From: Trichobilharzia szidati
Taxonomy: Eukaryota; Platyhelminthes; Trematoda; Strigeidida; Schistosomatidae
Direction of reading: 5' to 3'
Assembly: GCA_944472155.2 (NCBI GenBank)
Contig: OX235273.1
Span: 34,445,204-34,509,203 of the forward strand
Length of the DNA stretch: 64,000 nt
The first letter of the stretch is position 1. Every line of letters starts with the position of its first letter. Positions 35,330 to 46,699 of this stretch are shown one piece after another. The notes below the pieces were generated by a model. That model saw only the letters and a program-made list of their open reading frames with translations, was not told the DNA's origin and did not search any database. The position numbers were made by a program, and so were the translations under genes.

Positions 35330-36435
35330 AAGATATTATGGGATTAATTGACACTTCTATCTCTGCCCAAGAAGATGATATGAAAAGTTATGAAAAATGC
35401 TTTCGTGATAATGGTAACCCACAGAAGTTCATGCCAAGTAATCCACAATGGGAAACTTACGGAATCCTTCGAAGTGAGGACAGGAGTAAGACAATGCTGC
35501 CTACCATCGCCAATGATTTTCTTGATTGCAGTAGACTGGATAATGCGACAAACAGCGGGCAATGAGGAAACAGGCATAAAATGGACACACACAAAAAACA
35601 TGGAGGACCTGGACTTCGCCGATGGTATATGTCTGATTTCCCACAAACTGGAAGATATGCAAGCAAAAAGCAACAAGTTGGCAGAAGATGCATCAAAGAT
35701 AGGACTGCAGGTGAACATTGAGAAAACAGAGGTGATGAAGATTCCTGCACAATAACAACAACAGACAGCGATCAGCATAAGTGGGAATAATCTGAAAGAA
35801 GCAACCTCCTTTACCACCTACCTACCTGGGAAGCATCGTTTCAACTACAGGTGGAACTGACGAGGATATCAAAGCAAGAATCGGAAAAGCAAGACAAGCT
35901 TTCACTACTCTCAAGTCTGTGTGGAGGTCAACAGCACTCAGCATCAAAAATAAGATCCGGATTTTCAACTCCAATGTGAATTCAGTGCTACTATACGGAT
36001 CAGAGACTTGCACTGCGCGTCATAAAGAGCATCTCAAACAAACTACAAACCTTCATTAACAGTTGTCTTCGCTCAAGATCAGATGGCCAGCCATAAAAGA
36101 TCAGCAACAGGGATCTCTGGGAGCGAACCAACCAGGAACCGATTGTGCCAGAAATAGGCAGGAAGAAATGGAGATGGATTGGCTGGTCATACTCTGAGGA
36201 AACCATCAAGTGACATGGCTAGACAAGCCATTACTCGAGTGGAACCCGAATGGGAAGCGGCGAGTTGGTCGTCAGTGCGACGGTGACTTGGAGGAGGTCA
36301 TGTGAAGAGGAGATGAAAAAGTGTGGGCAGACTTGGAGCCAGGTGAAGACTCTAGCAGAGAACCGAACGCAATGGAGACGCACCGCTGAAGCCCTATGTT
36401 CCTCTAGGAATTGAAGGGTACAATAATAATAATAA
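35330..36435 (+). mobile_element. RTE-type LINE, 3' third with altered catalytic box
   Basis: The frame at 35390-35755 gives SSCQVIHNGKLTESFEVRTG, VRQCCLPSP, a motif C of LDFADGICLISHKLEDMQA (FADD changed to FADG) and ends IEKTEVMKIPAQ with a stop. The rest, to 36435, is in shifting frames (GCATCGTTTCAACTACAGGT, then the RRKWRW-type region) and ends GAAGCCCTATGTTCCTCTAG with an AATAATAATAA tail. A weak motif-A-like THEKAFDHSG at about 34530-34560 may be a displaced upstream piece. Confidence 0.78.
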
Positions 36436-36469
36436 ATGCAGAAGTTCATCGACAAACATCAAAAACGTA

Positions 36470-37020
36470 GTCTTGGCAAGGTGAAGAGAAAAAAGAGAAA
36501 AAAGGTGTAGAGACAAAACCCATCTTTCTACAGCTTGCCTTCAAAGGTTACGATACTGCTAGTAGAATAAGATGCAGACTGACCACTGCCCTGAAAAGAA
36601 CATATCCAGCTGATAAACCTGTATGGGCTTTTCAAACGACCTGTTGTTTGAGACAGTCAAAAGTGAACAAACTCCCACCGCATGTAACCTCCAACTGCGT
36701 CTACGAATTTATATGTACGTCCCAAAGCACATACACTGGGAAAACAGAGAGATGAATTGTTGTCCGCATTGTTAAAAAACATACCAAAGGACCTGAGATT
36801 GAAGGGCTCACAAGCATTAGACAGTGAGATTGCACGCCATCTACCAGACACTGACCATGTTATTGACAACCTGAAGTCGTTCAAGATAATCAACAAAAAA
36901 GGAAACACAGCCTACTTCGTTTCGCTGAGGCAATCGCAATCAAACGGCTAAGACCAAATCTATGCGTGCAGAAAGAGACATAGGTGAATATTGCCCTGCC
37001 TTGGTGATAACAAAGCATAC
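36470..37020 (+). pseudogene. GIY-YIG endonuclease remnant, Penelope-like (lineage B)
   Basis: Across two frames: FLQLAFKGYDTASRIRCRLT, NCVYEFICTSQSTYTGKTER, then (frameshifted) AIARHLPDTD-like text in 36757-36951 as SEIARHLPDTDHVIDNLKSF, and a return to RFAEAIAIKRLRPNLCVQKE. The Y-x-F-x-C plus YxGKTER arrangement is the GIY-YIG core with YIG changed to YTG. It is the same lineage as the 12.2-kb remnant. No RT is attached. Confidence 0.6.
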
Positions 37021-39630
37021 AAAGTTCACTACGTCATCTTCTGTCCTGCTTAGAAAACTTGAATTTTTTCGGTTAAACGTGACTCATCCCACCCCTCTTT
37101 TTGTCTATTTTATAAAAACTTATTTTTCTGCGGTTACGTAACCCATTACTTTCTATTCTCTCTCTAGTTAAACTTTATTTCTACCCACAAAACAACTGTT
37201 GAACCTTTTCCTTTTGTTTTCAAGCTTAGTCATGCAATTCTTCCATAAGTAGTCGATCCTTTTTCACTCTTAATCATTCAACAACTTACATCAGCTCTAA
37301 CCAGTGTTACTCCCAGATCCATCACTCACTGTCGTTGTAACAAAGTATGTTCGCATCTCTAATTTAATTTATAATTTTGGAATTATTCTGGTTGTAACCA
37401 GTTGAGAAGAATCCACAGAATGATAAAAATAAAAACATCAGCTCAGAATATCCTTGTACATTCGTCGTTCTTACTTTATTCAAATGTATCAATGGGAAGA
37501 ATTGTAGGAAGTTTTTAAAAGTCTCTAATTTCTAGTGTATTTTCCCTGGACAGAAATCTCCGACTAAAGTAGATAGGTTATCAGTGATTTCGAAACACCC
37601 TAACCGTATCAGAACTTCAGCAAATGCCTGAATTCAGTAATGTCATAATTATTTCTTCGAGACTTGACTTAGTGTTTATTTGGCTGAGGGATTTATCAGT
37701 TTGAATGAGACTTCTCCAAAGACCGTCTCGTGTCCTAATGAATGTACTGCTGGTTTCCATAGAAATAGTAACTTTTTGATCATTTTCTCCGGAATAATAA
37801 TCAGGTCAGTAGGATGTTTTACCGACCTAAGATGTGTTAGATGAAATCTGGACGCCTTCGCGTGTGATAGTGGTTACCACATTTTTCCTGTCAACTGAAG
37901 GATAAATTGAAAGTAATAGCCTTCTTCTGAGATATTTAGGATACTATTTTCTTTGAGTTTGAGCTCAGCTTATCTAATCAGTCCCCATAATATTTAATTA
38001 TATATGTACCACGATATCGTCTGTATTGAAAGAACCTGGGCTATTTAGTGTCACTGTTCCTCGTGTTAACCATGAATGTGGTAACAGTTCCTCTGTATAG
38101 ACTTAGGCAAAACACACTGCTACAAAGTTTCGGCTTAATCAGCATCATATAGATTTGTCAATATGTAATTTGAGGGAGAAAAAAGTGGAAAAGCTATGAA
38201 GAAGAAACTTTTCGGTTGCTCTACTTATTCCGATGGAGTTCCTTTTCCCCAAAACATGCACCGTTTACTGAAAGTATGATTTTAACTGAAGTAATTTTCC
38301 TTATAACAAAGACTAAAGATGTTGGAAATGCAAATGAATGGTTGTTGTTCCAAAAAGGTACAGTGAAATAGATATTTTAAAGGTTATACAAGTACTTGTA
38401 TTGCATTACTTTGAAAAGTATTCATTCTTCGTATATGAAACCCTTAAATTTCATATGTCAGTTCAGTCTAATTCACTTATTTTTTGAGTAGCGCAGACGA
38501 ATAATAGTTGTATGGTTTTGAAAGCTTACATAACAATTATTGATCCATCTAAAGCTTTCGTGGAGATCTCATGTATTTTGTAATAAATCTGGAAAGCTTG
38601 ATGACTACTGGTGAGTTCAGTGGCTGAATGAACTTTCGATAAACACAGAAGGACTAAATGGTTTGTAGCTGATGAGAACCTGTGAAATAAAATGATATCA
38701 TTTTATGCTGTAAATTTGGTCTTTCTTTCTCTATCGAAATTTATCAAGGGAACCAAATGTATGAAATTAATGAGGTTTCTTAGTGATGGAAAGACAGAGG
38801 GAATGATTTAATAGCTCTTCCTACATTTTCTACTTTGACTGATATGAATCAATCAGCCTAACTCCCATCTTTGTATCGCAGAATACAATGATGATGTCAT
38901 ATGATGGGTCAATTCAATTTACTTCTCTTTCATTTTTCGGCGTGTCATGTGAAAAGACAGATTATACACAAATGTTCTGAAATGGAGTAATCTGTCCCTT
39001 ATAGAAAAATAAGTTTCATTTAAGGCTTATTTAGCGTATATGTACAAAATTTCACTTTTGATACAAAATTGTATATTTTTTCATCCTCAATCTGGAAGTA
39101 AATTAGCATACATAATCCGATCCTACGGGAGGGTATGTAAGTTATCCCCTGGGTATATTTACTACACCTTCGTTCGCGCCTAATCAGATGTTTAAAAAAG
39201 TGGAGATTAATTACGATCTGAATTTTCTCAGTCATAGAATCATTTCAATATTACATTTTCTGACGTAGATGGTTTAATCGGGAAGCATTTATATTCCTTG
39301 TAGATAAAGTCTATGGCAGCAAAAATTCCAAAAGAAAGCAAAGTAGAATTTTCGATCCTTTACGAGTAAAGTAACTGCCCTTCCTAATGATAGTGAACGT
39401 GATGAGTTCACACCTACTTCACCCCTGTAAATGACCGGATATTTCATCTTTCTATTCTGAGACATTTCGATTGATGAAATCTGTGTATTTTATCATGCAG
39501 ACTGGTTGTGAACTGATTTGAGTGCTAGCATTCTTCGTGTCCCCTCTATCTACAGCCTCAGTATTTTCTCAACCGAAGAGAAATTCATAGTTTCTCAAAT
39601 ACATTTTTGGCATCTGCGTGTTCGCCTTAA
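37021..39630. other. AT-rich stretch, nothing recognised
   Basis: No element or exon is supported. A 36-base segment at about 39056-39095 has passable splice borders but is too short to argue for. Confidence 0.45.
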
Positions 39631-39634
39631 TGGT

Positions 39635-39800
39635 GATTACAGGTATGATTACTAGGAGACATCAGCTTTGAAAACCAGGACAGCTGTTTCGTTCTTTTTT
39701 GGAATTCTTCAACATTGGGCACCCCCTGGAGTTTGAACCCTGCACATTCTGGTTACAAGATGAGCTTGTAGACCGTTAAGCTTCTGTGACCAAATCTGAT
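39635..39800 (-). repeat. tRNA-headed repeat with hammerhead-like core
   Basis: On the minus strand: an A-box-like AAGCTTAACGGTCTACAAGC, a B box GGGTTCAAACTCC (about 39725-39745) and then TGAAGAATTCC, AAAAAA, GAACGAAACAGCTGTCC (39678-39712), the hammerhead-like half seen in the 6.4 and 25.5 kb repeats. This links a pol III head directly to the ribozyme-like segment in one copy. Confidence 0.5.
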
Positions 39801-39999
39801 GGCTCACGATTTCTGAATTTTGCCGTATATACATACGTATATATATAGGGCAATAACCGCCCAGGGTTATAGTAGAGTTTCTGATTGCTTACCTAACTTG
39901 GTAGACCACACTAGGTGCTATGTCTCAGTAGAACTACATGTATATTTGTATAAAGCCAGTCGGTATTGAGCATCCAATCAATTTTCAGACGTTGCTTTC

Positions 40000-40195
40000 C
40001 ACGGATTTGATTGGATACAGGTGTGATCACGGGTTGGAATTAGTTAGAGAACCACTGGGAAACAAGGAAGCAGTAGTGGATAGCTGCTTCGTCCTATTTT
40101 CACGCTTCGGTTGGTGAGTGTTGCTGAATAATCAAATCTGTGGCCAATCAAATCCCTGTAGTCCAATACTTGTTTTATTAGTTATAAGTGGCAGG
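40000..40195 (-). repeat. Sm-alpha-like repeat, hammerhead relic
   Basis: Minus strand: GGGATTTGATTGGCCACAGA, then GAAGCGTGAAAATAGGACGA, AGCAGCTATCCACTACTGCT and GGTTCTCTAACTAATTCCAA. The GAAAC element is changed to GAAGC and the CUGAUGA box is lost. Confidence 0.5.
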
Positions 40196-40794
40196 AAGGA
40201 TAAGACCTTAAACAAAAAAATAAAACGGTTGTTACAGCGTCACTAATTATGAAATGAACAATGAAACATGTAAAAACTAAAGCCAGACATCTTTTTTCGA
40301 TCTTAAGAACATTTTACTATTTCTCTTATTAGCCTTGCATGAATAGATACATATTTTATTTTACTGTTGTTGTTCTTGTTCACCAGCTTTCTGTTATACT
40401 ATCTTGTGAATAATTGAAATTTGTTGACCAGACAGCTTAAGAATAGAATTTCACACATTGATTTAACGCTTTTCAACTGGAATTGATTTTGTTGTGAGCA
40501 TTCTTTGCTTCATTAGATCATAAATGACGAATAAGTAAACGAACTAATATCAGAATTTCTTCTGTTCCCAGATTATCTGAGATTTATGCCTGTTATCTTT
40601 GAGAATGCGAGTGTGTTAATCTCTGTTTCTTCTTCTTTCGTGCAGATTATTGTTCTACTAATCTTTTTCACGTGAAAGAGTTTAAAAATTTTATTTCATG
40701 ATGTCATTTAATACTGAAACTTTGCATCAATTTGTTTTTATATCATCCTATCATCCCAAACAGCATAAAATATGAACTTCTGAAGAAAAAATAC

Positions 40795-40990
40795 CTATGG
40801 AAAGGCTTGTTCTTCCAGGATTTTCCATGAGAGACGACCTTTGGGTGAATTAAAAGAGAATAAAGATTCAGCCGGATAGGCCTGAAACTCAACCTGAAAG
40901 AATCTTTGGTCATCAAATCTACAGCTAATACGGGCAGCAGGTTTGCCACAACACCTGGAAAAGTCATTACAAACACTATGTCACTGTGTG
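40795..40990 (-). CDS. Candidate internal exon, unidentified membrane-associated protein
   Basis: Acceptor CACTTATTTGACTCTAG (AG at 40991-40992) or an alternative in-frame TTTTCCAG 36 bases inside. Donor CCATAG/GTATTT. The peptide: HSDIVFVMTFPGVVANLLPV, LAVDLMTKDSFRLSFRPIRL, NLYSLLIHPKVVSHGKSWKN, KPFH. It has a hydrophobic stretch followed by a basic, aromatic-rich part. Entry is phase 1 and exit leaves two bases, which complete a serine codon with the first base of the 11.2-kb candidate exon. The codon use and peptide look genuinely coding, but I cannot name the family. Confidence 0.42.
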
Positions 40991-41274
40991 CTAGAGTCAA
41001 ATAAGTGAGTTGTACGATGGAATTAAATCTTACCACCGTGTGTAATGGAAATACAATTTGGAAAATCCTTCCTGAAAGATATAATCACAATATTTGTGAT
41101 TATTTGAACGTCCCAACTAACTTTGTAGTAATTATCCGTTTCTCTAGACAGTATATCAGTATTCTGTCATTCGCACATTACCTGTCGACTCAGTCTCTGT
41201 TATATATCTTTGTCGTTGTTCAATCTCTGAATTTAATACTTCTCTTTGTGGATGCGTATACTTTGATAATGTGT

Positions 41275-41787
41275 GATTTTTTAGCGCACGTGTGGCTCCA
41301 GACATCTAAGGGCAACACAGACCTGTTATTGCTCAATTTCGTACGACTTCGATGTGCCGTCTGTCCCTCTAAGAAGTAAAAACTGGCACCGTACCCACCG
41401 GATCACGACCACACTACTCCATAAAGAAGCAACAGAAGCCAAGCCCTGAACGACCAATATACTATTTAGTGGGTTAAAGTCTCGTTTGTTATCGGAATTA
41501 ACCAGACAAATCGCTCCACCAACTATGAACGGCCATGCACCACCATCCACTGAATCAAGAAACAGCTTTCAATCTGTCGATCCTCACAGTGTCCGGGCCG
41601 GGTGAGTTTTCCCGTGTTGAGTCGAATTAAACCGCAGGCTCCACTTCTGATGGTGCCCTTCTGTCAATTCCTTTAAGTTTCAGCTTTGCAACCATACTTC
41701 CCCCGGAGCCCAAAGGCCCAAAGGCTTCACGGGGACTGCCCGCAATGTCAGTTATAGAACCATCGCAGATCGTCAGTTGGCATCGTT
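41275..41787 (-). pseudogene. Partial 18S rRNA pseudogene (antisense, diverged)
   Basis: The plus strand shows the reverse complement of conserved small-subunit rRNA segments in correct order. They are: ACATCTAAGGGCAACACAGA / CCTGTTATTGCTCAA, GTCCCTCTAAGAAG, GTTATCGGAATTAACCAGAC / AAATCGCTCCACCAACTA, GAACGGCCATGCACCACC, GTCCGGGCCGGGTGAG, TTTTCCCGTGTTGAGTCGAA, GTCAATTCCTTTAAGTTTCA / GCTTTGCAACCATACTTCCC and a last ATCGTCAGTTGGCATCG. It covers roughly the central to 3' third of 18S, with many substitutions and small indels (for example GAGTCGAATTAAACC for the universal GAGTCAAATTAAGCC). It ends abruptly on both sides, with no neighbouring 5.8S or 28S. It is not a functional gene. Confidence 0.93.
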
Positions 41788-42380
41788 TGATGTGATTTTG
41801 TTTGAGTGAATTTAGGTCATCCTGACATTTGACTGTCTGCGGGAAGTAATGTATTATGATTCTTGTAGAATAACATTCTTATCCTAGCTCACTAGTAATA
41901 GTCTACCTAATTCTAAGTACTAGTTCTTTACTTGCACTGGGCTGTTCAGCTGCCTACCGGTAATGTTGAGGTAATTTTGAGTTTTCGATGTTGTTAGTGT
42001 TACAAAGAACTACAGATTATTCGAGGAATAATCACTTTTTTCGTGGCTTTGGAGCGCTTTGTGACCGTGCGTGTCTCAAGGAAGTTTTGTCGGCTATAAA
42101 ATAGGATGCAAACAAAGGCCTCCTGCGTTCGGACCACAACGACTTGGCTTTGATTGCAACACACTGTCTAAGTCCTTTTGTTATTACGAACACTTATGTG
42201 AACCCTTAATACTACATACACAAAAACTTTTGTCGTTTTCAAATAGAAGTTCTCTTCATGAGTCTATTTGACAGCCAAAAACATTTCATTTCATCCTGAT
42301 CACTGATGTAACTACCAAATGCTAATAATAATAAGGTGTATTTGAAATAATAGAGAAGATTTGTAGCTCATGTGGATGAT

Positions 42381-42671
42381 TTGCAATTAAAAGTGTTCTT
42401 TGAGCAGGTTGGTTTAGTCGCGAAGCTTTCGTCGTCCTTCCGGACAACATCTTCAGCGCCATATTTAGCAAAGAGTGAAAAAAAATCCTAGTCAATAGAA
42501 AGTGGTCAATACATATGTGAAGATAGTAACCAGGAGACGCAGTTACATCACGCATGAAGAAATTTAAATCATTTCACTCTTTGTTAAATATGGCGCTAAA
42601 GATGTTGTCCGGAAGGACGACGAAAGCTTCGCGACTAAACCAACCAGCTCAGAGAACACTTTTAATTGCAA
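42381..42671. repeat. Inverted repeat of Penelope-like termini, 100-bp arms
   Basis: The arms 42381-42480 and 42572-42671 are reverse complements with about four mismatches in 100. The 91-base centre and arms match the terminal region of the Penelope copies at 3.83-4.05 and 28.19-28.38 kb. Each arm carries the hammerhead-like hairpin: left arm on minus at 42425-42456 (CTGAAGA intact), right arm on plus at 42596-42627 (CTAAAGA, one change). Stem II GTTGTCC/GGACGAC and GAAAGC are intact in both. There is no coding sequence. It is probably a terminal-repeat remnant in snap-back arrangement, as known for Penelope elements. Confidence 0.85.
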
Positions 42672-42699
42672 AAGGTGTATTTGATTTGGTTTGTATGTT

Positions 42700-44400
42700 C
42701 AGTGGTATGAATGAGGGCTATTCATGTCAGAAATTTGTTTTTCAGGGCGAATGTTTAATTTAAGGAGTCCATTACTCATGGTCAATGAGTATAAACACTT
42801 CTGAAGGTGGTTCACCCGAATGAATAAGGTGCTTTAGGTTTATTATAATTATTATTTATCCAATGAATTCCGAGAAGAACGTGGTAATTTCGCACCACAT
42901 ATGCATTCTGCTTAGTTCAGCTGGCTAATCGACTGCTCAAAACCTTCCATTTTCTCATCACATAATCTCTTCTATGTAAACTTCAGAAGCTCTACTTTGT
43001 CGCTTCTTACTGAAATTCCACTCGAAAGTCTGGTGGTTAGTGTTATTTGAAGGTGTTCTTAGAGTATTTTCAGCCTATTGATATTTTCTTCTGAATATTT
43101 ACTCATAATGAATCCCTGTCTAGGCGTTAATGGAAAGAAAACAAGCTGTTCAGATGACAGGCTCCTTTCCTCATTAATTCAGCTTTACAATCGTATTTAC
43201 CTTCAATTTCTTACGAAAGAGACTATTAACAAAAGTGACGAGTTACTTTAATCATAGTTGTTAATACTGAAAGGAGGAGCTGAATGAGGGTATCAGAGTT
43301 ACGTAATAAGATAACTAATTTAAAGTATGAGCTGTGAGCAGAATGACCATGGAAATGAAGGAAAAGTTTATGTTATGCAAGAGATTTTGAGTTGAAAAAC
43401 AGACAAGCTGGTGATGATAACGGAAACCAGTGAATAATATTCCCTTATATGCAAAGCTCCATTTTCTCTATCTGAATGGCTAGAGCCTGAGCAATGCAAG
43501 GAGAAATAATCCTTTAGTTTTTGTCATGTTGTTCTTTATTCTGTAGGTCAACTTGAAGGGGATGTTTGTTGAGATAGAATGACCAATTTTGACGATAATG
43601 CTTTTGAACTTTTTTTGACAAAATACGCATCAAACAATGAATTTGGCTAGCTCAAAAGGAGCACATTAATTCCAGTGTGCAGCCAGAAGAGGAAAGCTTG
43701 TCTTACAGGCTTCTGAATACCTTCAGACATATGGAAGACACTCCTCTTAGCTTCACTGTGAAGAAAGTTCTCCTCAGATATGGTTAACTTCTTCGCTAAG
43801 GAATATCGGAAGTTGAGTGTATCTTGAAATCGAAGTTCATATAACGTTTTAATTTACAATAATACTTCTTTCCTTTGAACCTTTTGTTTGATTTCGTTGT
43901 CGATGAATCTCATGGAGTATCCATTTTGGATAAAGATTTTTTCAACAATAATTTGTTGACTAGTTCGCTGTTGAAATAGTTCTTTATTGCTGATTTTTAA
44001 TATCAAGGCGACCATTGCATTTGTTAATGAAAATCTTCATTAGAACAGAATAGGTAGTGCTTTTGGTAGCGCACATACCATGTCACTGATTTGACATAAG
44101 TATTGGAAATTCGAGATTTTTTCCTTTGTCATAGCGCTGTGGATCTCCAGAACGACTACTGCTCTTCGTCTAGACAGTTTGTGTCTGAAAATAAGTATAC
44201 TAGTCTGTTTATTATCGTACAGAGTCTAATGGTAAAATTAGTTTTATCATACTTTGACTAGAACATTATGGAGAAAATTTATTTTGATAAAGTCTCACAG
44301 TGTTACACAGTAATATTTACTGATGTCATTTCAAGTACAATTTATTTCTCATAATCATATCAAGGAACTCACAAAATTTCTGACTTCGTTTATATAATTC
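42700..44400. other. AT-rich stretch, nothing recognised
   Basis: No frame, repeat or RNA signature that I can support. Confidence 0.45.
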
Positions 44401-44402
44401 AG

Positions 44403-45117
44403 TTATTTTCCATCGCTTAACTTGATTAATAGTAGTTTTTTTCGTATTTCCGGTTCGGCTGAAGAGTCATTCTTATTACATGTGTTGGGTGTAGATTCTA
44501 TGGATAAAGATTCAGTAATCAACCTCTCTCTATACATACCTATATTATTTTTCGGAATTTTAACCCTCTCCCACCCTACTGTGTGGTTTTGTGTTAATGC
44601 ATGCATAGCAATATAGTGCTGAGATTTTTTTCTAAATTACTTATCTTCGCTGGGTCAGTCATCCTGCAGTTAACTAAATTGTTATGTTCTGACAATCTGA
44701 CTAACCCCGACCTACTAGTCTGACCTATGTAGTCAACCTCACAATCATTGAAAGGTATTCTGTAAATTATATTATTTTGTCTAATTGGGTCAACTGGGTC
44801 CTTTGACCTACAGAGCTTGTCCCGGAGTGAGTTTGTAGGTTTAAATACACCCTAATTCCTGCTTTATTGAGAATCCTACGTAGTGTCCCATATGTCCCCT
44901 CCTTATATGGCATAACAGGAGATGTCTTATATTCACTGTCATTTATGTTATCAATATTAGTTTTCCCAGTATTTTTGTTTCGCTTTTGAACTCTTTTGAT
45001 CTTCCCAATGAATTTTATAGGATAGTTATTCAACACCAACTCTTCTTCTATCTGTTTCATTTCAACATTTCGGCTTTTTGATATACTACTTAGTTTATTG
45101 CTCGGTTTTTTAGACAT
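44403..45117 (-). pseudogene. Penelope-like GIY-YIG endonuclease domain (lineage C)
   Basis: From 45117: a linker rich in lysine and serine (MSKKPSNKLSSISKSRNVEM), a GTYGTLRRILNKAGIRVYLN block, then with a frame change near 44810 SKDPVDPIRQNNIIYRIPFN, DCEVDYIGQTSRSGLVRLSE and H. After another frame change: ALTQNHTVGWERVKIPKNNI, YRERLITESLSIESTPNTC, ending LLIKLSDGK. IIYRIPF plus YIGQTSR is a well-kept GIY-YIG core; RLSEH and the later E in TESLSI follow. The RT part is absent here. Two or three frameshifts make it inactive. It differs clearly from lineages A (4 and 28 kb) and B (12 and 36.7 kb). Confidence 0.75.
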
Positions 45118-45579
45118 TTAACTAGGCCTGCCTTTATGGATAACGGATGAGATGAATTAAATATCTAAATATCTACTAGAATGCGTTGGTTTTCTATACA
45201 CACTAGTGTGAAGTTTACCTTCGTCTGTTCGTTTTTTTTGCAGTCTAACCTAGCTAATCCTCCCTGTTCATTTTCTAAGTCAAATATCAATATATTATAT
45301 CGTTTACTAGTGAGTTAATGTATACCAAGAAACTAAAAGTATGTGCTGCTTTTAACACTGTGAATACTTTGACTACAACAGCACATTCAATCCTCCCTAA
45401 CTATGAATGTTGTTAACTTGAGATATTTGTACACAGTGTTCGTAAGTTATCGTAGGTAACGATCACTTCCATTCCTTAATTGAATACTTCGAAGCTTGAT
45501 CATCTTTCATAAAAGATGCAGTGACGCATGTTAATTGAATTTCTTTGAATATTGTTCACATTTATCATTTTCTGCGTAG

Positions 45580-45780
45580 GTGGAGCAGCAGTAGAATACT
45601 CGTCAACCATGCCTCACATGACCCAAGGTTACATCCCTCGGCTGACTCACTTCTTAACCTCACTTAGCTGGTAGTAAGCTCACTACAAAGAGGGAAGATT
45701 GGATATGAGGCTAGCGACTGTACACTCCTTCAAAAATTTTTAAAGTTCTAGGTTCCACTCAGAAATCAAGTGAATAGAAT
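45580..45780 (+). repeat. Decayed tRNA-headed SINE
   Basis: A-box-like GTGGAGCAGCAGTAGAATAC, B-box-like AAGGTTACATCCC, then CCTCACTTAGCTGGTAG and TTGGATATGAGGCTAGCGAC, and a tail TTCTAGGTTCCACTCAGAAA. The order is as in the 19.5-kb SINE. Confidence 0.55.
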
Positions 45781-46699
45781 GTTTATAAAGTCAAAAATCA
45801 TATCTATCTGTTCCATAATTACGATGTGACTACTTTGTGACATACCATGATAGTAAGAAATACTATTAATTACAAAACAGCGCATAACACTGTTGGATAA
45901 GAGATTCTTTTGAATGACTCACCAATGAGTAGTAGCCGAATTAGTAGTAGTAGTCAGTTATTAATCATTGATGCCTTAAGATTAACAAAGGCATGACAAA
46001 TTAAACAAATTTCGATTCAGAGAACAAATAAACCATAAAAGCAAATACAGGGATATATACATATATATATGTAAATGTATAAACTGAAATTGGATGAATG
46101 AACTCAGAGATGAATAACAATGCAAATAAAAAGAAATTACTTCTTTGATTTTTGGCATTTTGTTTCTTCATGCATAGTCAAAAGAGAGAAGAAAAAAAGA
46201 AACGAAGAAAATAAAAATAAATGTGAACAACAGGATTAGGTAAGTAAGTCAAAGCGCGCGCTCATTTTACTTTGCTTCATAGATGATTGACTAGTAGAAT
46301 ATCTTTGGGTTTTCTTTGTGTGTTTTTTTACTGGGAGGAACATTTTTTTTCTCCACCACCGAAACAAGAAAAGTGAAGAAGATTTAGGTAATATACACAC
46401 ATACATACATACATTCGAACGTACATCCTTCTGTTTTTCAGAGGTTTCCCTTTTTTCTTCTTTCTATCTTCTTGTTTCTGATTGAAAATCATCTTTCACG
46501 TTTTCACATTCGAGTGAATCAACCGCTAGCTGAGATGAGAAAGCTAAAGAGACACAGAGAAAATGGTAAACAAACAGAAGTGAAATGAATTGAAGCTACT
46601 GACCACTTGATATGTACATCTTGTTTAGGCTGGGTAGTTATTTGAATATACATACACCGATATTTTAACAGAAGTCTCATAACCGAATAATCAGCAAAA

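Noticed and set aside
41326..41550. Minus-strand ORF of 74 codons with a plausible-looking peptide
   Set aside because: It is the translation of the antisense 18S rRNA fragment, not a protein gene.
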